Shown here: positions 24,878 through 32,113 of the stretch, in pieces
Numbering within the stretch: position 1 is the stretch's first letter
How the letters are laid out: each line of letters opens with the position of its first letter
Source: Opitutia bacterium
GTDB taxonomy: Bacteria; Verrucomicrobiota; Verrucomicrobiia; Opitutales; Coraliomargaritaceae
Direction of reading: 5' to 3'
Assembly: GCA_029252625.1 (NCBI GenBank)
Contig: JAQXBA010000027.1
Span: 1 to 32,113, forward strand
Length of the DNA: 32,113 nucleotides
Translations under genes and position numbers: made by a program
The notes under the pieces: generated by a model
The model's input: the letters and a program-made list of their open reading frames with translations, nothing else
Databases searched by the model: none
Told to the model about the DNA's origin: nothing

Positions 24878-26032
24878 TCAATAAAACCCGAAAACTTGGC
24901 CGTCCATGCGTTTTGGGTAGCCATCCTGCGAGATCGCCTGTCGCTCGGACTGAGAGAACTCCTTGAGTTTAAAGACTGGTAGGATGGGGCGACCGTCGTC
25001 TGCTTTATCATAATTCACGCCTTTCTCTTCGATGAATAAGTAGCAACCGAATTCGCCGCCGGGGATTTCGCCGATGACGACGCTCAGCTCCGCGGCCTCA
25101 CCAGGATTGAGTTTGAACCAATCGCCCTCGGTCAACTTGGGTAAATACTCCGATACGGGTGGCGCATTGTGGCTTGGCTCACGGTCTGGTGTCCATTTGC
25201 TCGGATTCGATTCGGCAAATCCAGCGGAGAGCACGGTTCGGTCTTTGACTCCGACGATCAAAATGTCGTCGGCCGTGCCAACAAATCGAAAGGTGCCACC
25301 TGAAATAGAGCGAAACTTGCCCTGATACACGGCGATCCATTGGCTGGGCTGGACGAGAGCTTCCACCCCATAGGCGCGCGGCGCTTGGTCGGCGCTCATC
25401 AGTGGAATATAAAAGTGTGTGGCGTATAGCTTCTGTGGAGCACTGAAGAACTTTCTAAATTCACTAAGACGAAAGTTGCGCATGAAGTCTTTGCCCGCAT
25501 CCATCCAACCTTGTTTGGGCGGGTTTTCGCGGTAGCGGTCTTGTTTGAAATCAATAAAAGTGCCTTCGAGTGCGCCGGTGAGTGGCGAGGTATTACCAAA
25601 CAGTGTGGCGAAGCCGGATTCACCCGCACCACCGCCGAGTCCGCCGCCGAGGTCGCCAGCACTGCCACGTGCTTTGATCGTGCTCTTGTTGCTGCTGGGC
25701 TTGGGCACGTCCACCTTTGGGAGATTGATTTCGGACGGCAGGTCGACGGTAATAGGTATTTGTGTGGAGATCGCGGTGCTGCGCTGCGAGCGCATCGTCT
25801 TTAATTTATATTCACGTTGCTTGGGTTGGATCGCCTCGGGTGGCATAACGACTTCGATTTCTGCTTCATCCTCTGTTAAGATGGCAAAAATCTTCCAGCT
25901 CCCGAGGCCCAAGCCCACCAGTAAGTGCAGTGCTAAGCTCGCAACTAGAATTAGTAAAAGCGGGCGCTTCAGTAAGCTATGGAAGACGGTCTGGGGGGGT
26001 TGTGGGGATTCGCTCATTTTATAATTATGCAA
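24878..26032 (-). CDS. TonB-like membrane-anchored protein with PA14-like C-terminal domain
   Basis: This protein has 384 residues from 26032, or 379 from the second ATG at 26017. A single N-terminal transmembrane helix (about 25-48, PLLLILVASLALHLLVGLGL) is followed by a Pro- and Lys-rich stretch (EIEVVMPPEAIQPKQREYK) and a flexible, Gly-rich linker (about 125-140). This is the layout of a TonB/energy-transducer N-terminus. The C-terminal half is not the usual TonB domain. SQWIAVYQGKFRSISGGTFR followed by FVGTADD resembles the PA14 pattern, a carbohydrate-binding fold. I infer a periplasmic protein linking the inner membrane to a glycan or envelope partner. It is divergent from the dual-GH13 gene across one operator. 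The TonB-like reading is tentative. Confidence 0.65.
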   Translation of the reverse strand: MHNYKMSESPQPPQTVFHSLLKRPLLLILVASLALHLLVGLGLGSWKIFAILTEDEAEIEVVMPPEAIQPKQREYKLKTMRSQRSTAISTQIPITVDLPSEINLPKVDVPKPSSNKSTIKARGSAGDLGGGLGGGAGESGFATLFGNTSPLTGALEGTFIDFKQDRYRENPPKQGWMDAGKDFMRNFRLSEFRKFFSAPQKLYATHFYIPLMSADQAPRAYGVEALVQPSQWIAVYQGKFRSISGGTFRFVGTADDILIVGVKDRTVLSAGFAESNPSKWTPDREPSHNAPPVSEYLPKLTEGDWFKLNPGEAAELSVVIGEIPGGEFGCYLFIEEKGVNYDKADDGRPILPVFKLKEFSQSERQAISQDGYPKRMDGQVFGFY

Positions 26033-26070
26033 TTTAGTGCGTTGTGCCTTGCGCGGAAACTACGAATTCG

Positions 26071-26083
26071 TTCAACTGTCAAA
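26071..26083. promoter_or_regulatory. Putative LacI-type operator between the TonB-like and dual-GH13 genes
   Basis: TTCAACTGTCAAA has two mismatches to the palindrome. It lies in the 126-base divergent gap, 39 bases from the TonB-like start and 76 bases from the dual-GH13 ATG, so it could control both. Confidence 0.62.
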
Positions 26084-26158
26084 CGGAGCGGGTTGTGCGC
26101 TTCGCCGTAGATTGGTTCTGATGTGTTCTTAATAAATAAGTGTTTGTGTTCTTATAAA

Positions 26159-29100
26159 ATGTTACTCCACCGTATCTCCCTTTTTTGCGTTTGCTTAGTG
26201 GCAGCTTGTCTCGATGCGAGCGATCTTTCGATCAAACTCCCCGTGCAGTTGGATGTTGAGGATTCTTCACTATGGGTGGCTCTTGATGCCGGCCCAGGCT
26301 TCGGTTCGACGGTGGTCGAAGTCGATGCGGAGAGTCGTGTGTTTCTAGCATTCCAAGCGGATCTCATTGTAAAGTTACAAGGTGATGCGGTGGTCGAGGC
26401 TCGGCGTTATCAAAATTATCAATGGCAAGCGACTGAGGTCGATGCGTTTAAGCTGACACTGCAGAGCGATACCCTACAGCTTCAGTTAAAGACGTCGGGG
26501 CGCGACTTTGATCGAGTGCGTGCGGCGCAGTGGTTTTCAGTGACTGGCGATGCAGTGATTGCTTCGGATCAGACTCGCATGACCCACTCGGATGCGGATG
26601 TTTATTTGCCTGATTATTATTCGGTAAGTCCAACTGGGGCGCTTGAGTTGAAAGGTCGCTTCGGCGCGGTCGATTCCAAGCCTCGGATCTACCAGCTGTT
26701 ACCGCGCTTGTTTGGTAACGCCAACGAGACGCGCAAGATGAATGGCACGCTAGCTGAAAATGGTGTCGGCAAATTCAGTGCCTTAAATGACCGTGTCTTA
26801 GCAGGATTTCGCGAGGATGGCTTTACACACATTTGGCTGACTGGCGTGCTGCAACAAGCGACGTCGACTGATTACAGTGATGTTGGCCAAGCACCGGACG
26901 ATCCGGATCTGTTAAAAGGCATCGCAGGTAGCCCATATGCGATTCGTGACTATTTTGATGTCTCGCCAGACTTTGCGGACGATCCGGCAAAGCGCCTGGA
27001 AGAGTTCCAAGCTCTGACTCAGCGCATGCATGGCGCAGGTTTATCCGTGGTGATCGATTTTGTGCCCAACCACGTGGCGCGTAGCTATGAGTCGGACATA
27101 CGCCCCGATTTGGTGTTTGGTAAAAAAGATCGCACTGGTGTGTATTTTGATCCGGACAATAATTTCTTCTACCTCACGCCTGAAGTCGCTGAAGGGTGCG
27201 GCCCGTTGCGCTTGCCGACTGTCGATCGCCACACTGGCAAGATTATTAACGAGACCGCACGTTTGGTGGGTAATGCCGACGGCTATTTCAGTCCAGAGCG
27301 TGTGCATGGCCGCGTCACAGGGAACAATGTAGCAAGCTGGCGCCCGTCGAATGGTGATTGGTATGAAACCGTGAAATTGAATTACGGCTTTGATTTCTTG
27401 AATCGTGAGCGTGCGCCGGAGTATCCGAGTGCGATCAGTCCGCGTAAGCGCATTCCGGATACATGGAAGAAGATGGACGCCATCATCGCCTATTGGCAAG
27501 AATTGGGTGTGGATGGCTTTCGTGTGGATATGGCGCATATGGTGCCACCCGAATTTTGGAAGTGGATGATTCATCGTGCGCAGACGCGTGTGCCTGACGT
27601 TTTCTTTTACGCAGAAGCATATGATAATGATCCTGCGAAAGTGCCGAGTCGTGATCCCTCGATCCGTCAGGACGATAGTGTGATGCTTGCTTTGCTTGAT
27701 GCCGGATTCAACGCGGTGTATGATGATCCTGGATACGATACTTTGGAGCATTTATCTGATGGTAAGCGTTGGGCGAATGATTTAGATGTTGTCGAGTCTG
27801 AGTTGGGTGCGTTCTTCTTCGATTGTGCGGTGCGCTATGCCGAGAATCATGACGAGATACGTTTAGCGCATCCTCGAACGTGGGGCGCGCAAGGCATGGA
27901 AGTTGGGCGCCCGGTGTCGGCAACATTGTTTGGCCTCTCGCGTGGTCCTGTGATGGTGTATCACGGCCAAGAAGTTGGTGAGCCGGGCTTGGGCCGTGAA
28001 GGCTTTGGTGGGGACGATCAGCGCACCAGTATTTTCGACTACTGGTCATTGCCTGAACTCAACAAATGGTGGAATAATGGCGCGGCCAACGGAGCGGGAC
28101 TAGCAGAGGCTCAAGGTGAGTTGCGCGCTTGGTATGTGCGTTTGATGCATTTGCTCGGTGAACCTGCCTTTGCATCCGGTGTTTCGGTGCCTCTAAACGC
28201 TGCGAACAAAGCGAATCCGTTTTACGGCAAAGTGGCCGATGTGGGGCCGTCGGGCCATTGGTTCCATGCGTATGTGCGCAGTGATCTGCGCAGTGATCTG
28301 CGCAGTGAGTCGCGCTATCTAGTAACGAGTAACTTTCACCCGAATGCGACACTGCGCCATGTGCGTGTGCGTCTGTCTGAGGCGGCAGTTGAGGCCTTGG
28401 GCTTAGCTGAAACGAGTGATGAGTGGTTGGTCTTGAAGGATAGGTTGGCGCTGGATGGGCAGCCGGTGCGTGCGATTCGACTTTCGGACGCCCTGCGTGA
28501 AGGCATATACTTAGATCAACTCGCGCCGCTCTCTTCCTATTACTGGGAAATTCAAACTACGAACACGCTGCGCGATGAGGTACAGGTGAGTCCTGTGGTC
28601 GCAGCTGGAACGGCATTCTTAGGTGCTCCGCCAGTTACGCGTGTGCGTGCCGGTGAGTCGGTGTCTTTAGATCTTCGTCGGTTTGGAAACCCTGGTGCTA
28701 CGCATCGCTTTGTGGCGACTGGCGGCGATGGAATTCGTGTATCGATTGATCGCTTGAATCATCGTTTGCTTGTGTCGGCAGATGTTACATCGGTCGGCTT
28801 GCACACAGTGCCTTTATGCCTCGAACCGTTGAGCGTCAACGGTCGCACGCTAAAAAGCAGTCTGCCGCTGGTGATTGAGTCGGTACCTATGCATACCTTT
28901 CGTTTGGAGGGGTATGAGGATGCATCGTCTGTTGCTATGGTGGGTGGGTTGAATCAATGGAATACATCTGCCGATCCGCTGCAACGTGTCGAGGATAGTT
29001 GGGTTCGCACGGCTGCGTATCCAGCAGGCCGCGTGTTGTATAAATATGTGATTGACGGGCGCTGGGAGACTGATCCTGCCAACCCCGATCGTGAAGCAGA

Positions 29101-30922
29101 CGGTCATGGTGGTTTTAATAGTGTGATAACGATTGGTGGTGATTTGGTCACATCTGCTGCGCCCACCTTGTTTGTGACTGCGATCGATGCATCGACGCTG
29201 ACCTTGCAGTCAGATAGGGCTCTGAGCACGGTGATTGCCGAGGCGCTTCCAAAATCGGGTGGCGTGGTGCGTTTACCAGCCACGATTGACGGTCTGATAG
29301 TGCGCGTAGACCTGCCGTCTTCAGTCGCAGGTGAGATGATTCGGGTATTGGTTGAGGATGTCGACGGCAAGGTTGGCTTACCTGCGATGACCTATGCGGG
29401 CGAACCTGCTGAAGATATTTGGCAAGATGATATTATTTACTATGCATTCACAGATCGTTTTCATGATGGAAATCCTGCTAATAACCAGTTGGTGCATAAT
29501 CCTAAAGTCTTGCCTGCGGCGAATTATCACGGCGGCGATTTCGATGGCATTACTCAAAAAATGGCGTGGGGCTATTTTGAAGATCTCGGTGTGAATGTGA
29601 TTTGGCTTGCGCCGCTTAATCAAAATCCATCAGACGCGTGGGTGGAGTATTTGGCGCCGTTCAGATCTTACACCGGCTATCACGGTTATTGGCCAGTTGA
29701 GCGTTATGGCGTGGAGGCACGTTTCGGTGGTGAGGCGGCACTCAAGGATCTGGTCAGTGAGGTCCATGGCAAAGATATGAAAGTGCTGGCTGATTTCGTG
29801 TTGAAGCATGTGCATCAAGACAGTGTGATCCGTGCGGAGCGCCCTGAGCTGTTTGGCGAACTAGAACTGAGTGATGGCTCACGCAATTTACGGCGCTGGG
29901 ATGACAACCCGTATACTACATGGTTTGAGCCTTTCTTGCCCGCGTTCGATTTTCGAAATCCTGAGACGGTTGAGTTCCTGTTAGAAGATGCGGTGCACTG
30001 GATGGGGGCGTATGGTCTGGATGGCTACCGGCTGGATGCGGTGAAGCACATCCGTCCTGACTTTTGGTGGCGCTTCCGCACACGGATGCGCGATACCTTT
30101 CATGAGGCGAATCATTATTTCGTCGGTGAGACTTTTCAAAACCGTCATGTGATCTCTGATTTTGTTGGTGCTAATATGCTCGATGGTCAGTTCGACTTTC
30201 CGCTCTACGATGTTTTGGTGCCGTGCTTTGCACAGGGGCAGGGCGATTTTGCTCAGCTAGAATCTGCACTAAGGCAGTCAGAGGAAGTGTATGGGCGCAG
30301 TGTCCGTATGTCTGCACTACTGGGCAACCATGATAAACCGCGGTTCATGGCCTATGCGGACGGCGACTTGCCGGATGCGACTGAGCCAGATGAAGAAGAG
30401 CTCGGTTGGAGCCGTGACTTGAAAGTCGATGATGAGGCGGCGTATGAAAAATTGAAGCAGGCGATGACGTTTCTACTGACGATCGATGGGGTGCCGATGA
30501 TCTATTATGGCGATGAAATTGGCATGACCGGAGCGGGTGATCCTGATAACCGTCGAATGATGCGATTTGGTGATGAAGTCTCCACTGCTGAAGCGCAGGT
30601 GCGCGAGCACTTCTCAAATTTGGCCCATGCTCGTCGCATGCATCCGTCGCTCTATTTGGGTAGTCGGCGTGCTTTGGTTGCAGACGCGGACCGCTATGCG
30701 TATGTCCGCGCGTATGCAGAGGATCGTGCCTTAGTCTTGTTTAATCGTTCGGATGAGTCAGTGACCTTTGAGTTGGAGCTGAATCCTGAAATTGAAGCAG
30801 GGGAATTGATAGATGTGCTGAGCGGCGCTCGATTGTCCGTGCAAAACGGTGTGGTTCGAGTGACTTTAGATGCGATGTCGTCTGCAGTCTATACTAACAG
30901 TGAAGGAGCGCATGCGAACTAG
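26159..30922 (+). CDS. Secreted protein with two GH13 catalytic domains and a CBM48-like module
   Basis: From the ATG at 26159 (a GTG at 26123 is also open, but the ATG gives the better signal peptide, MLLHRISLFCVCLVAACLDA) the product has 1587 residues. An N-terminal beta domain leads to GH13 domain A: DFVPNH (300-305), GFRVDMAHM with D457, YAEAYDND with E486, and ENHDEI with D565. Its beta domain and an Ig-like linker follow, then a CBM48/AMPK-type starch-binding module (about 911-992, VAMVGGLNQWN..YKYVIDGRWETDP). GH13 domain B follows: DFVLKH (D1212), GYRLDAVKH (D1293), FVGETFQ (E1324) and LGNHDK (D1392). All catalytic residues are present in both, so both should be active. It probably cuts starch-like glucans. 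It overlaps the next gene by 11 bases. Confidence 0.9.
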   Translation: MLLHRISLFCVCLVAACLDASDLSIKLPVQLDVEDSSLWVALDAGPGFGSTVVEVDAESRVFLAFQADLIVKLQGDAVVEARRYQNYQWQATEVDAFKLTLQSDTLQLQLKTSGRDFDRVRAAQWFSVTGDAVIASDQTRMTHSDADVYLPDYYSVSPTGALELKGRFGAVDSKPRIYQLLPRLFGNANETRKMNGTLAENGVGKFSALNDRVLAGFREDGFTHIWLTGVLQQATSTDYSDVGQAPDDPDLLKGIAGSPYAIRDYFDVSPDFADDPAKRLEEFQALTQRMHGAGLSVVIDFVPNHVARSYESDIRPDLVFGKKDRTGVYFDPDNNFFYLTPEVAEGCGPLRLPTVDRHTGKIINETARLVGNADGYFSPERVHGRVTGNNVASWRPSNGDWYETVKLNYGFDFLNRERAPEYPSAISPRKRIPDTWKKMDAIIAYWQELGVDGFRVDMAHMVPPEFWKWMIHRAQTRVPDVFFYAEAYDNDPAKVPSRDPSIRQDDSVMLALLDAGFNAVYDDPGYDTLEHLSDGKRWANDLDVVESELGAFFFDCAVRYAENHDEIRLAHPRTWGAQGMEVGRPVSATLFGLSRGPVMVYHGQEVGEPGLGREGFGGDDQRTSIFDYWSLPELNKWWNNGAANGAGLAEAQGELRAWYVRLMHLLGEPAFASGVSVPLNAANKANPFYGKVADVGPSGHWFHAYVRSDLRSDLRSESRYLVTSNFHPNATLRHVRVRLSEAAVEALGLAETSDEWLVLKDRLALDGQPVRAIRLSDALREGIYLDQLAPLSSYYWEIQTTNTLRDEVQVSPVVAAGTAFLGAPPVTRVRAGESVSLDLRRFGNPGATHRFVATGGDGIRVSIDRLNHRLLVSADVTSVGLHTVPLCLEPLSVNGRTLKSSLPLVIESVPMHTFRLEGYEDASSVAMVGGLNQWNTSADPLQRVEDSWVRTAAYPAGRVLYKYVIDGRWETDPANPDREADGHGGFNSVITIGGDLVTSAAPTLFVTAIDASTLTLQSDRALSTVIAEALPKSGGVVRLPATIDGLIVRVDLPSSVAGEMIRVLVEDVDGKVGLPAMTYAGEPAEDIWQDDIIYYAFTDRFHDGNPANNQLVHNPKVLPAANYHGGDFDGITQKMAWGYFEDLGVNVIWLAPLNQNPSDAWVEYLAPFRSYTGYHGYWPVERYGVEARFGGEAALKDLVSEVHGKDMKVLADFVLKHVHQDSVIRAERPELFGELELSDGSRNLRRWDDNPYTTWFEPFLPAFDFRNPETVEFLLEDAVHWMGAYGLDGYRLDAVKHIRPDFWWRFRTRMRDTFHEANHYFVGETFQNRHVISDFVGANMLDGQFDFPLYDVLVPCFAQGQGDFAQLESALRQSEEVYGRSVRMSALLGNHDKPRFMAYADGDLPDATEPDEEELGWSRDLKVDDEAAYEKLKQAMTFLLTIDGVPMIYYGDEIGMTGAGDPDNRRMMRFGDEVSTAEAQVREHFSNLAHARRMHPSLYLGSRRALVADADRYAYVRAYAEDRALVLFNRSDESVTFELELNPEIEAGELIDVLSGARLSVQNGVVRVTLDAMSSAVYTNSEGAHAN
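28277..28308 (+). repeat. In-frame 12-base tandem repeat in the dual-GH13 gene
   Basis: The unit CGCAGTGATCTG occurs twice in full and once in part (28277-28288, 28289-28300, 28301-28308), encoding RSDLRSDLRSES between domain A's barrel and its C-terminal sheet. It keeps the frame, so copy-number change would only lengthen the loop. Confidence 0.8.
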
Positions 30923-32113
30923 CAGCTCATCCATCTGGAGTGTGGCTTGGCTGACGATTTGTTTAGCCTGTCTGCCTGTGTCACTGCTGCAGGGCGAGGG
31001 GCAGGTGGACGCGTTTCCAGATCTGGATCTTCCGGCGTTGGGGCAGCGCGCTCAGGCGTCTTTTCAAGTACATCCGGATGAAGCGATTCCTTATATGGTA
31101 GAGATTCGCGCTCGTTTAACCAATGCGATGAGCGAAGGTTTTCGTGCGATTTATCGCGAAAATTTGTATATGCTGGGGTTGGCGCACATGAAGTGGTTTC
31201 AACAGTCTGGAGAGTCCGCGCATTTGCTCGAATCGATCCCGTATTGGGATGAGTTTGTGAATGAGTTCCTGTCAGATGAACGCCATCTGATGGCCATGTT
31301 CAATCGCGCGGATTGCCACTATGGTGCTGAGCAATGGGATGATGCGGTGAGTGGTTATCTCGATGTGTTTCGCATCTATCATGCGCAATTCGAAGCCGAT
31401 GATTTGATGGGTTTGCTTCAGCGCGTGGTCAACGCGGCGGTGCAGTCTGAGCGCGATGCAGACATCCAGAAGCTCTTGTGGCAATGTCTGCAGGATGATT
31501 ATAGCTCGGAAATTCGTTTGTATTGTCTGAATGCATTGTTCGACCGCGCATTGGTGACCAGTGAGCTGAATGATCTGTTGAAGCTGGTGGTGGAGATCAA
31601 TGAGAATCGTAGTTTTCGTTACGATCTTGGTATCAATTTACGCCTACTCAGTGTCGGCGATCGCTTCGAAGAAGATGAGCAATATTTGGAGGCCGGCTTG
31701 TTGTTTTCGATGGTGCTGCCGGTTGAGCAGTTGCTCGCGGTCGTCGAAGATCGTTTGATTGAGTTGGAAGAGCGTCTCTTTAAGCGCCAGTATGTCGCGT
31801 CTAAACAAGCGGGGATGCAGGTCGAACTGGCGCAACTGCGTGCGCAACGTGCGGGACTTGCTGACGCGCCTAAATATACCGCTAATTTGCGCTGGAGGCA
31901 GGCGCGTGTACTACGTTTGATGGGCCGATCCTATGAAGCATATTTTGGCTTTCGACGTTTGATTGAGGAATACCCGCAACATATGCACGTGGAGCAGTTT
32001 CGCTATGCGGCCATTTTGCAAGGATTGGAATGTGGCTACAATGCGGAGGCGGTTGAAATGGCGGAAGCGTATTTGGATGAGCCTGCCTTTGTCTTGTTCG
32101 AAAAGCCGATCGC
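30912..32113 (+). CDS. Secreted helical-repeat (TPR-like) protein, partial
   Basis: An ATG at 30912 with GGAG 5-8 bases upstream starts inside the end of the dual-GH13 gene (stop at 30920-30922). The frame stays open to the window edge, giving 400 codons. The product has a signal-like N-terminus (WSVAWLTICLACLPVSLLQG) and then only alpha-helical, Leu/Ala/Glu-rich sequence with TPR-like pairs, for example GLAHMKWFQQSGES near 75-90 and CGYNAEAVEMAEAYLDEP at the end. No TPR consensus is strong, so I call it a helical-repeat protein. It is probably co-translated with the dual-GH13 enzyme. In this kind of locus such proteins may precede ExbB/ExbD genes, but those would lie outside the window, so this is speculation. 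Confidence 0.65.
   Translation, partial: MRTSSSSIWSVAWLTICLACLPVSLLQGEGQVDAFPDLDLPALGQRAQASFQVHPDEAIPYMVEIRARLTNAMSEGFRAIYRENLYMLGLAHMKWFQQSGESAHLLESIPYWDEFVNEFLSDERHLMAMFNRADCHYGAEQWDDAVSGYLDVFRIYHAQFEADDLMGLLQRVVNAAVQSERDADIQKLLWQCLQDDYSSEIRLYCLNALFDRALVTSELNDLLKLVVEINENRSFRYDLGINLRLLSVGDRFEEDEQYLEAGLLFSMVLPVEQLLAVVEDRLIELEERLFKRQYVASKQAGMQVELAQLRAQRAGLADAPKYTANLRWRQARVLRLMGRSYEAYFGFRRLIEEYPQHMHVEQFRYAAILQGLECGYNAEAVEMAEAYLDEPAFVLFEKPI

Noticed and set aside
24722-24982. Plus-strand frame overlapping the operator and the end of the TonB-like gene
   Set aside because: It runs antisense into a real gene, and its N-terminal part is intergenic sequence with an operator; no motif.
26123-26158. 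GTG start 12 codons upstream for the dual-GH13 protein
   Set aside because: The extension is polar and AT-rich, and the ATG at 26159 gives a proper signal peptide directly at its N-terminus.

Overview
The window looks like part of the chromosome of a free-living, Gram-negative, polysaccharide-degrading bacterium, most likely a marine verrucomicrobial (Opitutae / Puniceicoccales-like) species. The reasons are PEP-CTERM sorting signals, large secreted enzymes carrying Asp-rich TSP3-type repeats, a LacI regulator of the style common in that group, and a TonB-like protein with a PA14-like domain. This assignment is inference; no rRNA or tRNA is present to confirm it.

Left part (1-7478), mostly housekeeping. 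The window opens with the first 56 codons of a minus-strand TonB-dependent receptor, preceded by a clear TPP riboswitch (242-349) and a 9-bp hairpin that ends just before the start codon, so it is probably a thiamine-compound receptor. Two tandem lipoprotein paralogs follow. Next, on the minus strand, are a MenH-like hydrolase whose start overlaps the end of a cyclophilin gene, and a protein with kinase-like motifs. An SRP RNA gene (4371-4470) precedes dnaX. dnaX carries an A10 tract containing A AAA AAG directly before a stop, with the tau-like tail open in the -1 frame, so it almost certainly makes two products by programmed slippage. A membrane-anchored MsrB follows, then about 550 bases with no gene I can support.

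Right part (7479-32113), an alpha-glucan utilisation locus. A minus-strand three-gene cluster encodes a 2833-residue secreted protein with a GH13 domain, a TSP3-like stalk, a DOMON-like module and a GH57-like domain, followed by two further secreted GH13 enzymes. Divergent from it is a LacI-family regulator gene. Beyond that lie a LolA-like secreted protein, two PEP-CTERM proteins, a TonB-like/PA14-like membrane protein, and divergently a protein of about 1587 residues with two GH13 domains and a CBM48-like module. The last gene is a secreted helical-repeat protein overlapping its end and running off the window. In all I count five GH13 catalytic domains and one GH57-like domain in four polypeptides.

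Regulation. A 13-bp palindrome, TTCAACnGTTGAA, recurs in six intergenic positions: upstream of the giant enzyme, twice upstream of lacI (one copy three bases from its start codon), upstream of each PEP-CTERM gene, and between the TonB-like gene and the dual-GH13 gene. A weaker seventh copy lies inside a PEP-CTERM gene. This looks like the operator of the local LacI regulator, binding the whole locus into one autoregulated regulon that joins alpha-glucan enzymes, surface-sorted PEP-CTERM proteins and a TonB-like component. It is the most interesting system in the window. No CRISPR array, insertion sequence, tRNA or replication origin was seen.
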